Source of the DNA: Hyphomonadaceae bacterium
Lineage (GTDB): Bacteria > Pseudomonadota > Alphaproteobacteria > Caulobacterales > Aquidulcibacteraceae
Assembly (NCBI GenBank): GCA_016791425.1
Contig: JAEUMQ010000010.1
Location: forward strand, 1 to 56,839
Length of the DNA stretch: 56,839 nucleotides
Direction: 5' to 3'
The position numbers were made by a program, and so were the translations under genes. Of this stretch, positions 15,676-25,548 are shown one piece after another. The notes beneath the pieces are model-generated. The model did not search any database. It was not told where the DNA came from and saw only the letters and a list, made by a program, of their open reading frames with translations. Numbering within the stretch: position 1 is the first letter of the stretch; the number at the start of each line of letters is the position of its first letter.

Positions 15676-17228
15676 CGCGTCAGCCGCGCCACCCACGCCG
15701 CCGTCGCCGCATCGTCCACGGAGGCGTCGCCTTCCAGCGCCGGAATGAGCTTGCTCGCCATCTCCTTGCCGAGCTCCACGCCGAACTGGTCGAACGGATT
15801 GATCCCCGCCAGGAACGCCTGCGCGACAGTGCGGTGCTCGAAGAACGCCAGCAGCGCCCCGAGGCTCTCCGGCTTCAGATCATCGAGCGCCGCCATCGTC
15901 GAAGCGCGATCGCCCGGGAACGCGCGATGAGGCGCCAGCGCCCGCGCCTGCCCTTCATCCATGCCGCCCGCGCGCATCTGCGCGAACGCCTCCTCTTCGC
16001 TGCGCCCGAGCATCAGCGCCTGCGCCTGCGCCAGCGCGTTCGCCAAGAGCGGCGTGCGCCCGAACCCGCCCGCGTCCTTCACCAGCACGAACTCGACCGG
16101 AATCTCCTCCACGCCCTGATGCAGCATCTGGAAGAACGAGTGCTGCGCGTTCGTCCCCGCCGCGCCCCATGTCACCACGGAGGAGGGGCGTGGAAGCACG
16201 CGGCCATCGCGATCGACGCGCTTGCCGTTCGATTCCATTTCCAGCTGCTGCGCCCACGCCGCCAGCAGCTCCAGCCGTCGCGCATAAGGAACCAGCGCAT
16301 AACTCGCCCGCCCTAACCCTTCACGGTTCCACGCCTGCACCGCAGCCGCCAGCATCGGCGCATTCGCCTCGAACGGCGCGGACTTGAAATGCGCATCCAT
16401 CGCCGCCGCGCCCGCAAGCATGCGCCCAAACGCCTCGTCCTTCAGCGCGATCTCGCACGACAATCCGACCGCGGACCAAAGCGAATACCGCCCCCCGACC
16501 CAGTCCCAGAACGGAAAGATCCGCTCCGCCGGCGCCCAATCCTTCGCACGCTCTGGCGCCGCGCTCACCGCCGCGAAATGCTTGCTCGCGTTCTCCTTGC
16601 CGACCGCCGCCTCGATCCACGCGCGCGCCGCCTTCGCATTGGCCAGCGTCTCCAGCGTCGTGAACGTCTTTGAGACCACGATCACAAGTGTCTTCTTCGG
16701 ATCGAGCCCGTCGATCGCGTCGTCGAAATCCGCTCCGTCGATGTTCGACGCAAAGCGCAGCTCCGCGCGCTTCAGAGGCCGCAGCGCATCGAACACCAGC
16801 CGCGGCCCAAGATCCGATCCGCCAATCCCGATATGCAGAATGCTCTCCAGCGCGACGCCCGCGCCGCCGATCACCTGCTTTGCGTGGAACGCCTCCGCCA
16901 GCGCCCGCATCCGCGCGCGTCCTTCGGCGACCTCCGCCGGCCCGCCATCGCCGCGCAGCGCCACATGCCGCGCTGCGCGTCCCTCCGTGGCGTTGACGAT
17001 CTCGCCCGCGAACATCCTGTCGCGCCCTCCCGCGACGTCGCGCTCCTCCGCCCACGCCTTCAGCGCCGCGAGCGCGCCTGCATCGATCCGCTGCCGCGAT
17101 AGGTCGAGCGTCAGATAGGGCGCTCTGATCGTGAACGCTTCCGCGCGCCGCGCATCCGCGCCGAACAGCGCCTTGAGGCTCGTCCCCTTGAGCCGCGCCG
17201 CCGCCGCTTCGATGTCTCTGAAGCTCAA
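15672..17228 (-). CDS. pgi: glucose-6-phosphate isomerase
   Basis: Pgi interconverts glucose-6-phosphate and fructose-6-phosphate in the cytoplasm. The 518-residue product has GIGGSDLGP (phosphate-binding), VVSKTFTTLETL, GGRYSLWSAVGL (family signature), the catalytic HQGVEEIPVEF region and FDQFGVELGKEMA near the C-terminus. A TTG at 17228 is chosen as start because AGGAGAG lies 5 nt upstream. The open frame extends 25 codons further into a CCCCTTCCAGGGGG repeat, which I regard as non-coding. Confidence 0.95.
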   Translation of the reverse strand: MSFRDIEAAAARLKGTSLKALFGADARRAEAFTIRAPYLTLDLSRQRIDAGALAALKAWAEERDVAGGRDRMFAGEIVNATEGRAARHVALRGDGGPAEVAEGRARMRALAEAFHAKQVIGGAGVALESILHIGIGGSDLGPRLVFDALRPLKRAELRFASNIDGADFDDAIDGLDPKKTLVIVVSKTFTTLETLANAKAARAWIEAAVGKENASKHFAAVSAAPERAKDWAPAERIFPFWDWVGGRYSLWSAVGLSCEIALKDEAFGRMLAGAAAMDAHFKSAPFEANAPMLAAAVQAWNREGLGRASYALVPYARRLELLAAWAQQLEMESNGKRVDRDGRVLPRPSSVVTWGAAGTNAQHSFFQMLHQGVEEIPVEFVLVKDAGGFGRTPLLANALAQAQALMLGRSEEEAFAQMRAGGMDEGQARALAPHRAFPGDRASTMAALDDLKPESLGALLAFFEHRTVAQAFLAGINPFDQFGVELGKEMASKLIPALEGDASVDDAATAAWVARLTR

Positions 17229-17250
17229 TGCGCTCTCCTGAATCGGTTTC

Positions 17251-17297
17251 ACTCCCTCCTTACCTCCCCCTTCCAGGGGGAGGAATTGGAGAGGTGA
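17251..17297. repeat. Palindromic repeat, type D
   Basis: CTCCCCCTTCCAGGGGGAG hairpin with a GGAGAGGTGAG tail just upstream of pgi. An inverted partner lies at 17332-17368, so the pgi-ugd gap is filled by a pair of inverted repeats. Confidence 0.8.
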
Positions 17298-17331
17298 GCG
17301 CACTTGGAAAGAAATGGCGCAGCGTCGAGGG

Positions 17332-17368
17332 TTCCTCCCCCTGGAAGGGGGAGGTGAGGAGGGTGGAG
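17332..17368. repeat. Palindromic repeat, type D, inverted copy
   Basis: TTCCTCCCCCTGGAAGGGGGAGG hairpin with a GTGAGGAGGGTGG tail, ending one base before the ugd stop codon; it could serve as a transcription stop for ugd. Confidence 0.8.
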
Positions 17369-17369
17369 C

Positions 17370-18683
<1,314 letters not shown>

Positions 18684-18832
18684 GAGTGCTCTCCGGACTT
18701 CCTCAAAAGATACGCCGTCCCCCGGCGTCGCCCCCCTGACGCAAATCTTACGCCGTCTTGTCCTCCGCGTCGTTCATGATGAACAGCGCCGAGCCGCGGC
18801 CGTGTTAACTCATCCGTGCGCGGAATAAACCG

Positions 18833-18872
18833 CCCCCCTCCCCGTCGAGGGGAGGGGGCAGGGGGTGGGGTG
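18833..18872 (+). repeat. Palindromic repeat, type A (G-run tail)
   Basis: CCCCTCCCCGTCGAGGGGAG hairpin followed by a GGGGGCAGGGGGTGGGGTG tail. The G-rich strand has four runs of at least four G with 1-2 nt loops, which is a canonical G-quadruplex pattern. Confidence 0.9.
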
Positions 18873-18933
18873 AGCCTCAACCTCGCCAATCGACGCATTT
18901 TGAACACACGCCAACTCTTGAAATGTGGAGCCA

Positions 18934-18973
18934 CGCCCCGCCCCCTGCCCCCTCCCCTCGACGGGGAGGGGGG
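18934..18973 (-). repeat. Palindromic repeat, type A, inverted partner
   Basis: CGCCCCGCCCCCTGCCCCC followed by CTCCCCTCGACGGGGAG, the reverse orientation of the copy at 18833. The pair sits in the ugd-phosphomannomutase gap. Confidence 0.9.
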
Positions 18974-19010
18974 CGCCAAGCCTCGCGACGTCGCTGCGAG
19001 GGCCGGCGCC

Positions 19011-20534
19011 CTAGATTTCCTGGTTGTATTTGCCGATTTCGGGATAGCGCGCCAGTCTCGGTTTCACTTCCTCCCGGAAGAGGGCGCGCATGTCCGCCTC
19101 GCTGGTCATGCTTTCCACCACGACCACGAGCTCGGGCTTGTTCGAGGACGCCCGCACCAGCACCCAGCTCCCGTCCTCCAGCGTGACCCGCGCGCCGTTC
19201 ACCGTGTTCACGTCGCGGATCGGGCGGCCCTGGATCTTGCCGCCCTCGCGGGCCAGCGCCTGGTATTCCGCCACGATCCTCTTCAGCACCTGGTATTTGA
19301 TCTCGTCCGCGCAATGCGGGCTCATGGTGAGCGAGGTGTACGAGACCGGCAGCCCGCGCCTGAGCTCCGAGAGCTTCTTGCCGTCCGCCCGGTCGAGCAT
19401 GCCGAGCACCGCGATCGCCGCCACGATGCCGTCGTCGTAGCCGAAGCCGATCGGCGGCCGGAAAAAGAAGTGGCCGCTCTTCTCGAAGCCCGCGAGCGCC
19501 TTCAGTTCCGTCGTGCGGCGCTTGATGTACGAATGCCCGGTCTTCCAATAATCAACCTTGACGCCGTTCGCCTTCAGGACCGGGTCGACCGCGAAAAGCC
19601 CGGTGGACTTCACGTCCACCACGAACGCCGCGCCCTTGTGCTGCGTTGAGAGATCGCGCGCGAGCAGCAGCCCCACCTTGTCGGCGAAGATCTCTTCGCC
19701 CGTGTCATCCACCACGCCGCAGCGATCCCCGTCGCCGTCGAACCCAAGCGCCAGCTCCGCGCCCGACGCCTTCACGGCCTTCGCCATGTCGTGCAGCATT
19801 TCGGAATCTTCGGGATTGGCGTTGTAGTTCGGGAACGTCCAGTCGAGCTTGCAATGCAGCTCCACCACCTCCGCGCCGACGCGCCGCAGCGCTTCGGGCG
19901 CGAACGCGCTCGCCGTGCCGTTGCCGCACGCCGCCACCACCTTGATCGGCCGGCTCAGTTTGAGCTTCGCGGCGAGGTCGGCGATGTAGCGCTCGCGCAC
20001 GCCGGCCACATGCGTCAGCATGCCCCCCGGGCGTCCCTTGAGGTCCGTCGAATAGACGAGGTCCTTCAGCTGCCCGATCTCCTCGGGCCCGAACGTCAGC
20101 GGCGGCGAGAAGCCCATCTTCACGCCGGTCCAGCCGTTTTCGTTGTGCGAGGCCGTCACCATCGCCACGCAAGGCGCATCGAGCGCGAATTGTGCGAAAT
20201 AGGCCGTCGGCGAAAGCGCCAGCCCGATATCGAGCACTTCCATCCCGCCCTGCATGAGCCCGAGCGTCAGCGCGTGCTTGATGTTGGCCGAATAGGATCG
20301 GTAATCGTGCCCGACGACGATCCGTTGCTTCACGTCCATCTGTGCAGCGAGCACGCCGAGCGCCAGCCCCAGCCGCTCCACGCCGAGGAGATTGAGTTCC
20401 GGCGCCTTCGCCTCGCCCGGCGCTCCGAACCACCAGCGCGCGTCGTACTCCCGGAACCCGGTCGGCTTCACCAGGGCCTCGGTCTCGAATTCGTACGTGT
20501 TCGCCGCGAGCGACGTGCGGACTTCCTGTCCCAT
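19011..20534 (-). CDS. phosphomannomutase/phosphoglucomutase
   Basis: A 507-residue alpha-D-phosphohexomutase of the ManB/AlgC type that interconverts hexose-6- and hexose-1-phosphates for sugar-nucleotide synthesis. Motifs in order are FREYDARWWFG (substrate loop, modified from the usual FREYDIRG), VTASHNENGWTG with the phosphoserine, GFDGDGDRCGVV (metal) and RASSNKPELVVVVES (phosphate binding). It is longer than bacterial GlmM, in keeping with the ManB/AlgC branch. Whether mannose or glucose is favoured cannot be told. It faces away from gpmA. Confidence 0.93.
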   Translation of the reverse strand: MGQEVRTSLAANTYEFETEALVKPTGFREYDARWWFGAPGEAKAPELNLLGVERLGLALGVLAAQMDVKQRIVVGHDYRSYSANIKHALTLGLMQGGMEVLDIGLALSPTAYFAQFALDAPCVAMVTASHNENGWTGVKMGFSPPLTFGPEEIGQLKDLVYSTDLKGRPGGMLTHVAGVRERYIADLAAKLKLSRPIKVVAACGNGTASAFAPEALRRVGAEVVELHCKLDWTFPNYNANPEDSEMLHDMAKAVKASGAELALGFDGDGDRCGVVDDTGEEIFADKVGLLLARDLSTQHKGAAFVVDVKSTGLFAVDPVLKANGVKVDYWKTGHSYIKRRTTELKALAGFEKSGHFFFRPPIGFGYDDGIVAAIAVLGMLDRADGKKLSELRRGLPVSYTSLTMSPHCADEIKYQVLKRIVAEYQALAREGGKIQGRPIRDVNTVNGARVTLEDGSWVLVRASSNKPELVVVVESMTSEADMRALFREEVKPRLARYPEIGKYNQEI

Positions 20535-20637
20535 CAGGGGCCTTTCGGATTGAGTTCGGTTCTCATGGTCGAACCGCCGTTAAATATCAATGCATGCCCG
20601 CCTCGACGGCGCCGGCGAACCTGCCTAAGACGCCGCC

Positions 20638-21357
20638 ATGCCCAAACTTGCACTGCTGCGCCACGGCCAGAGCCGCTGGAACCTGGAAAACCGTTTCACC
20701 GGCTGGGTCGATGTCGATCTCACCGCTGAGGGCGAGGCCGAGGCGAAGAAGGGCGGCCGCCTGTTGAAGGAATCCGGCGTGGCCTTCGACGCGGTCCACA
20801 CCTCGGTGCTCACCCGCGCTATCCGCACCGCCAACCTGGCGCTGGAGACCGCCGATTTGAACTGGCTCCCCGTCCGCAAGGACTGGCGCCTGAACGAGCG
20901 CCATTACGGCGCGCTCACCGGCCTCGATAAGGCCGAGACCGCCGCCAAGCACGGGCCCGATCAGGTGAAGGTCTGGCGCCGTTCCTATGACGTGCCGCCT
21001 CCCCCGCTTGACCCCGGCGGCCCCTATGAATTCACCGCCGACCGCCGCTATGCCGGCGTGCCGAACCTGCCGCGCACGGAATCCCTCAAGACCACGCTCG
21101 ACCGCGTCCTGCCGTGCTGGGAGGGTGTCATCGCCCCCGACCTCAAGGCCGGCAAGAACCTCATCGTCGCCGCGCACGGCAATTCGCTGCGCGCGATCGT
21201 GAAGCTCATCTTCAGCGTCTCCGACGACGCCATCGTCGGCGTCGAAATCCCCACCGGCAATCCGCTCCTGATCGACCTCGACGCTTCCCTCCGCCCCACC
21301 TCGGCGCGCTATCTCGACGAATCTCGCGCCGAAAAGCTCCCTCCGATTGCAGGATGA
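20638..21357 (+). CDS. gpmA: 2,3-bisphosphoglycerate-dependent phosphoglycerate mutase
   Basis: GpmA interconverts 3- and 2-phosphoglycerate in glycolysis. The 239-residue protein opens [15 protein letters not shown], with the catalytic His in [26 protein letters not shown] and [10 protein letters not shown] (second His) follow. Length is a little under the usual 247. Its start lies about 100 bp from the divergent phosphomannomutase start. Confidence 0.96.
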   Translation: MPKLALLRHGQSRWNLENRFTGWVDVDLTAEGEAEAKKGGRLLKESGVAFDAVHTSVLTRAIRTANLALETADLNWLPVRKDWRLNERHYGALTGLDKAETAAKHGPDQVKVWRRSYDVPPPPLDPGGPYEFTADRRYAGVPNLPRTESLKTTLDRVLPCWEGVIAPDLKAGKNLIVAAHGNSLRAIVKLIFSVSDDAIVGVEIPTGNPLLIDLDASLRPTSARYLDESRAEKLPPIAG

Positions 21358-21359
21358 CT

Positions 21360-21381
21360 CCCCCTCCCCTGGAGGGGAGGG
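21360..21381. repeat. Short palindrome, partial type A
   Basis: CCCCCTCCCCTGGAGGGGAGGG without the G-run tail. It sits between gpmA and the deaminase gene, and its right arm provides the GGAGGGGAGG that acts as ribosome-binding site for the deaminase start at 21392. Confidence 0.7.
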
Positions 21382-21391
21382 CGCGCGCTTC

Positions 21392-21811
21392 ATGCTCAGA
21401 GCGTTGCAGCTTGCAGCAACGATGCTCGGCCTCACCGGCGAGAACCCGTCCGTCGGCTGCGTGCTTGTCAAAGACGGAAACATCGTCGGCGAGGGCGCCA
21501 CCCAAGCCTCCGGTCGTCCGCATGCGGAGGAAATCGCCCTCGCCCAGGCCGGCGACCAGGCGCCAGGCGCGACCGCTTACGTCACCCTGGAGCCCTGCGC
21601 CAGGCGCACCTCCGGCGCGCCCGGTTGCGCCACGCGCCTCCGCGACGCCGGAATCGCCCGCGTCGTCATCGCCGCCGCCGATCCCCATCCCTTCGCGGCG
21701 GGGCAGGGCGTCGCGCTTCTCCAGGCTGCCGGGGTCGCCGTCGAACAGGGCCTCCTCGAACCCGAAGCCCGCGCCCAGAACGCCGCCTTCATCGCGCGCT
21801 TCAGCGGCTGA
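21392..21811 (+). CDS. stand-alone RibD-type deaminase domain protein
   Basis: A 139-residue zinc-dependent deaminase of the cytidine deaminase superfamily, closest in appearance to the deaminase domain of RibD: MLRALQLAATMLGLTGENPSVGCVLV, then RPHAEEIAL (zinc His and catalytic Glu) and EPCARRTSGAPGC (two zinc Cys). The reductase domain of bifunctional RibD is absent. The Cys-Cys spacing is nine residues, against eight in the common RibD motif, so the substrate may differ from the riboflavin intermediate. Start at 21392 has GGAGGGGAGG about 10 nt upstream. It follows gpmA by 34 nt. Confidence 0.82.
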   Translation: MLRALQLAATMLGLTGENPSVGCVLVKDGNIVGEGATQASGRPHAEEIALAQAGDQAPGATAYVTLEPCARRTSGAPGCATRLRDAGIARVVIAAADPHPFAAGQGVALLQAAGVAVEQGLLEPEARAQNAAFIARFSG

Positions 21812-21949
21812 GCTCCCGCCCGAAGCGGGCGGCCAAGCGGCCTGAGACGTTCCGCCGTCCTTGCTTTTTTAACCAAACGTCGGCATTTCCGGCCCGGGCC
21901 ACTCGCTCCCAACGGCGGGCGACCTGTCTGCAAGGATAGGAGACAATTC

Positions 21950-23122
21950 GTGACTTTGACGAAACCGGCGACGCGGCCGGCTGATCCGCGCTTTTCCTCT
22001 GGACCGACCAAGAAGCACCCTGGCTGGCGCGTGGAGAACCTCTCCGGCGCAGCGCTGGGACGCTCGCATCGCGCCAAGATCGGCAAGGCCAAGCTGCAGG
22101 AAGCCATCGACCGCACCAAGGCGCTCTGCGGTTGCCCCTCCGACTACAAGGTCGCGATCGTTCCCGCCTCCGACACAGGCGCCATCGAGATGTGCATGTG
22201 GTCGATGCTCGGCGGCCGGCCCGTGGACGTCTTCGCCTGGGAGAATTTCGGCGAGGAATGGGTCACCGACGCGGTCGAGCAGCTGAAGCTCAAGGACTGC
22301 AACACCTACGTCACGCCGTATGGCGAGCTGCCGCCGGTCGAGAAGGCCCGCAAGGAAGCCGACATCGTCTTCACCCAGAACGGCACCGCCGCCGGCGTGA
22401 AGATCCCGAACTGGAGCTGGATCGCCGACGATCGCCAGGGCATCACCATCAACGACGCCACGAGCGCGCTTTTTGCCCAGCCCGTGAACTGGGCGAAGTC
22501 CGACGTCACCACCTTCTCCTGGCAGAAGGTGATGGGCGGCGAGGCCGCGCACGGCATGATCATCCTGAGCCCGCGCGCCGTCGCGCGTCTCGAGAGCTAC
22601 ACGCCGTCCTGGCCGGTGCCGAAGATTTTCCGCATGACCAAGAAGGGCAAGCTCGACGCCGAGCTCTTCGAGGGCTCGACCATCAACACGCCCTCGCTTC
22701 TGGCCACCGAGGATTATCTCGACGCGCTCAACTGGGCCGATTCCATCGGCGGCCTTTCCGCGCTGCACGCCCGCGCCGACGCCAACGCCAAGGTGCTGCA
22801 CGATTGGATCGATCGTACGCCCTGGATCGCCAACCTGGCTGGCGTGCGCGAGCAATGGTCGAACACCGGCGTCTGCATGAAGATCGTCGATCCGCGCGTC
22901 CTCGGCCTTCCCGCTGACAAGCAGGCCGCGTTCGCCAAGGATCTCGCTGCGCTGCTGGAGAAGGAAGGCGTCGCACTTGACGCCGCCGCCTATCGCACGG
23001 CGCCTCCGGGTCTTCGCGTCTGGTGCGGCGGCACGGTTGAGAAAAGCGATCTGGAAGCATTGACGCTCTGGATCGATTGGGCCTTCGACACGCTCATCGC
23101 CGACGTGGCGAAAGCCGCCTGA
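21950..23122 (+). CDS. serC: phosphoserine aminotransferase
   Basis: SerC converts 3-phosphohydroxypyruvate and glutamate to phosphoserine, the second step of serine synthesis. The 390-residue PLP enzyme is of the long alphaproteobacterial type: FSSGPTKKHPGW, RSHRAK, TFSWQKVMGGE with the PLP lysine near residue 193, and a C-terminal GLRVWCGGTVE. A GTG at 21950 is preceded by AGGAGA at 5 nt. The 138-nt leader contains CCGCCCGAAGCGGGCGG and a T-run but I cannot assign a known leader RNA. serA, the enzyme before it in the pathway, is downstream with a GNAT gene between. Confidence 0.96.
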   Translation: MTLTKPATRPADPRFSSGPTKKHPGWRVENLSGAALGRSHRAKIGKAKLQEAIDRTKALCGCPSDYKVAIVPASDTGAIEMCMWSMLGGRPVDVFAWENFGEEWVTDAVEQLKLKDCNTYVTPYGELPPVEKARKEADIVFTQNGTAAGVKIPNWSWIADDRQGITINDATSALFAQPVNWAKSDVTTFSWQKVMGGEAAHGMIILSPRAVARLESYTPSWPVPKIFRMTKKGKLDAELFEGSTINTPSLLATEDYLDALNWADSIGGLSALHARADANAKVLHDWIDRTPWIANLAGVREQWSNTGVCMKIVDPRVLGLPADKQAAFAKDLAALLEKEGVALDAAAYRTAPPGLRVWCGGTVEKSDLEALTLWIDWAFDTLIADVAKAA

Positions 23123-23161
23123 GATCTGGACCGCCGGCTTCGATCCGGCAGCGCGTTGTCT

Positions 23162-23177
23162 GCCGACGGATGTCGGC
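23162..23177. other. hairpin at the GNAT gene start
   Basis: GCCGAC-GGAT-GTCGGC is a perfect 6-bp stem with a tetraloop. The loop and following bases include an in-frame ATG (23170), so this candidate start would be buried; the ATG at 23191 is outside it. Confidence 0.5.
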
Positions 23178-23190
23178 GGTCCATTCATCG

Positions 23191-23712
23191 ATGCAGACGC
23201 ACATCGCCCCCGATGTATCTGTCAGCCTGCGTCCCGCGACGCCGGCCGATCTCGATCGGATGCTGCGCTGGAGCGCCGCCCCGCATCTCGCCGCTGCCGG
23301 CGGCGATGATGATTGGGCGTGGCCGGAGGAGATCCACAAGACCCCCGATTGGCGCGAATGGCTGATCGCCGAAGCAGGTTCCCGCCCCATCGGCTTCATC
23401 CAGATCATCGATCCCTTGCGCGAGGAGACGCATTATTGGGGCGATTGCGAACCGAATCTGCGCGCCATCGACATCTGGATCGGCGAGCCGGACATGATCG
23501 GCAAGGGCTTCGGCGCGCACATGATGCGTCAGGCCATCGCCCGTTGCTTCGCGCCGCCCGAAGTGACCGCCATCCTCATCGATCCGCTGGCGACGAACAC
23601 GCGCGCGCATCGCTTCTACGAGCGCCTCGGCTTCACCTTCGTCGAGCCGCGCACGTTCGGCGACGACGCCTGCTTCGTCTATCGCCTCAATCGCAAGGAT
23701 TGGCGCCCATGA
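23191..23712 (+). CDS. GNAT-family N-acetyltransferase (AAC(6')-like fold)
   Basis: A 173-residue acetyl-CoA-dependent transferase. The pattern VSLRPATPADLDRMLRW at the N-terminus, AIDIWIGEPDMIGKGFGAHMM (acetyl-CoA loop region) and DPLATNTRAHRFYERLGF match the group that contains aminoglycoside 6'-acetyltransferases and RimJ-like enzymes. Chromosomal relatives are mostly uncharacterised, so no resistance claim is made. Start is uncertain between 23170 and 23191. It is inserted between serC and serA in the same direction, likely as part of that unit. Confidence 0.88.
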   Translation: MQTHIAPDVSVSLRPATPADLDRMLRWSAAPHLAAAGGDDDWAWPEEIHKTPDWREWLIAEAGSRPIGFIQIIDPLREETHYWGDCEPNLRAIDIWIGEPDMIGKGFGAHMMRQAIARCFAPPEVTAILIDPLATNTRAHRFYERLGFTFVEPRTFGDDACFVYRLNRKDWRP

Positions 23713-23766
23713 TCCTTCGCACTGGACGAGGTCGATGGCCGGCCTGCGCCTCGCAGACCCCGGCAT

Positions 23767-23807
23767 CCCTACTCCCTACTCCCTACTCGCTACTCACTAT
23801 TCGCTAT
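23767..23807. repeat. short tandem repeat upstream of serA
   Basis: Three units of CCCTACT are followed by degenerate CGCTACT, CACTATT and CGCTATC units. The array lies directly before the serA start and reads in frame with it, as PTPYSLLATHYSLSS, although the ATG at 23825 is the conserved start. Confidence 0.8.
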
Positions 23808-23824
23808 CTTCCAACGGTGACCCC

Positions 23825-25405
23825 ATGCCTCGCGTACTCATCAGCGACGAACTTTCTCCCGCCGCCATCGCCGTCTTCAAGCAGCGCGGCGTCGATGTCG
23901 ATGTGAACACCGGCCTCAAGAAGGACGAGCTCCTGCGCATCATCGGCCAGTATGACGGCCTCGCCGTCCGCTCCGCCACCAAGGCCGATAAGGACGTCAT
24001 CGCCGCCGCGACCAATCTCAAGGTCATCGGCCGCGCCGGCATCGGCGTCGACAACATCGACATCCCCGCCGCCACCCAGCGCGGCATCGTCGTGATGAAC
24101 ACGCCCTTCGGCAATTCCATCACCACCGCCGAGCACGCCATCGCCCTCATGTTCGCCGCCGCGCGCCAGGTGCCGGCCGCCGACGTCTCCACCCAGAAGG
24201 GCGAGTGGAAGAAGAGCCATTTCGAGAAGAAGGGCGTTGAGCTCTTCGCCAAGACGCTCGGCCTCATCGGCTGCGGCAATATCGGCTCCATCGTCGCCGA
24301 GCGCGCGATTGGCCTGCGGATGAAGGTGATCGCCTACGATCCCTTCCTGTCTGAGGAGCGCGCCATCGAGATCGGCGTTGAGAAGGTCGAGCTGGAGCCA
24401 TTGCTCTCCCGCGCCGACGTCATCTCGCTGCATGTTCCGCTCACGGAGAAAACCAAGAACATCCTCTCCGCCGAGACGCTGTCCAGGACCAAGAAGGGCG
24501 TCATCCTCGTCAACGCCGCCCGCGGCGGCCTCGTCGATGAAGCAGCGCTCCGCGCGCTCCTGGAAAGCGGCCACGTTCACGCCGCCGGCTTCGACGTCTT
24601 CACCGTGGAGCCCGCCAAGGAGAACGTGCTCTTCGGCGCGCCGAACTTCATCGCCACGCCGCACCTCGGCGCCGCCACCATGGAGGCGCAGGAGAACGTC
24701 GCGCTCCAGGTCGCCGAGCAGATGAGCGACTTCCTCGTCGCCGGCGCGGTGACGAACGCGCTCAACATGCCGAACATCACGGCGGAAGAAGCGCCGCGCT
24801 TGCGCCCCTATGCCAAGCTTGCGGAGCAGCTCGGCCTCTTCGCCGGCCAGATCGTCGAGGAGGGCCTTGAAGCCGTCGCCATCATCTATGAGGGCGATGT
24901 CGCGCGCGTGAACACCAAGCCGCTCACCGCCGCTGCGCTGGCAGGCCTCCTGCGCCCGATGCTGGCGGAAGTGAACATGGTCTCCGCCCCCGCGCTCCTG
25001 AAGGAGCGCGGCACGCCGCTGACCGAAAGCAAGCGCGAATCCTCGCCCACCTATGACAGCCTCATCCGCATCCGCGTGCAGACCGCCGGCGGCTGGCGTG
25101 GCCTTGCCGGCATCGTCATCGCCGGAGAGCCGCGCATCGTCGAGCTGAAGGGCATGCCGCTTGAGGCCGCCTTCCACCACACGATGCTCTACGTGAACTC
25201 GATCGATAAGCCCGGCTTCATTGGCGCGCTCGGCACCATCCTCGGCGAGGCACGCATCAACATCGCCACCTTCAATCTCGGCCGCGCGGAGGAGGGCGGC
25301 GAGGCCGTGCTGCTCGCCGGCGTGGACCAGACGGTGGCCGAGGACGTCCTGGCCAGCATCCGCGCGCTGCCGCAGGTGCGCTACGCCAGGGCCTTGCGCT
25401 TCTGA
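23825..25405 (+). CDS. serA: D-3-phosphoglycerate dehydrogenase
   Basis: SerA catalyses the first step of serine synthesis, oxidising 3-phosphoglycerate with NAD. At 526 residues it is the long (type I) form with a C-terminal ACT domain. Motifs are GRAGIGVDNID, the NAD loop GLIGCGNIGSIV near residue 145, VNAARGGLVDE, and the catalytic PHLGAATMEAQENVA; the ACT domain lies from about 450 (SIDKPGFIGALGTILGEA). The ATG at 23825 gives the normal N-terminus MPRVLISDELS; the ribosome-binding site is weak. Feedback by serine through the ACT domain is known for the family but not shown here. Confidence 0.97.
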   Translation: MPRVLISDELSPAAIAVFKQRGVDVDVNTGLKKDELLRIIGQYDGLAVRSATKADKDVIAAATNLKVIGRAGIGVDNIDIPAATQRGIVVMNTPFGNSITTAEHAIALMFAAARQVPAADVSTQKGEWKKSHFEKKGVELFAKTLGLIGCGNIGSIVAERAIGLRMKVIAYDPFLSEERAIEIGVEKVELEPLLSRADVISLHVPLTEKTKNILSAETLSRTKKGVILVNAARGGLVDEAALRALLESGHVHAAGFDVFTVEPAKENVLFGAPNFIATPHLGAATMEAQENVALQVAEQMSDFLVAGAVTNALNMPNITAEEAPRLRPYAKLAEQLGLFAGQIVEEGLEAVAIIYEGDVARVNTKPLTAAALAGLLRPMLAEVNMVSAPALLKERGTPLTESKRESSPTYDSLIRIRVQTAGGWRGLAGIVIAGEPRIVELKGMPLEAAFHHTMLYVNSIDKPGFIGALGTILGEARINIATFNLGRAEEGGEAVLLAGVDQTVAEDVLASIRALPQVRYARALRF

Positions 25406-25548
25406 TCGCGGCTCGGAGGCGCCCGGACCCTCCGCTCCCCGCGTCTCCGCTCCGCTTGGCGCCTTCGTGATCTCCGGCAGTGAAAAAGTAACTCGCCGGT
25501 TGATTACATGCTCTTTATGTTGATGATTCGGGGATATCGGGGGCTTGC

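Larger units (their letters stand above)
18684..19010. other. 327-bp intergenic region holding an inverted pair of type A repeats
   Basis: No gene is visible. The right two-thirds holds two type A palindromes facing each other at 18833-18872 and 18934-18973, separated by about 60 bp. The left third, upstream of ugd, contains the leader of ugd and TTAAC near 18804; no convincing promoter hexamers are seen. Confidence 0.7.

Noticed and set aside
21812-21949. possible serC leader RNA or riboswitch
   Set aside because: There is a hairpin and a T-run, but I cannot match a known alphaproteobacterial serC leader by eye; a covariance-model scan would decide.
23191-23712. aminoglycoside resistance gene
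   Set aside because: The fold group is right but chromosomal relatives are diverse and no resistance context is present.
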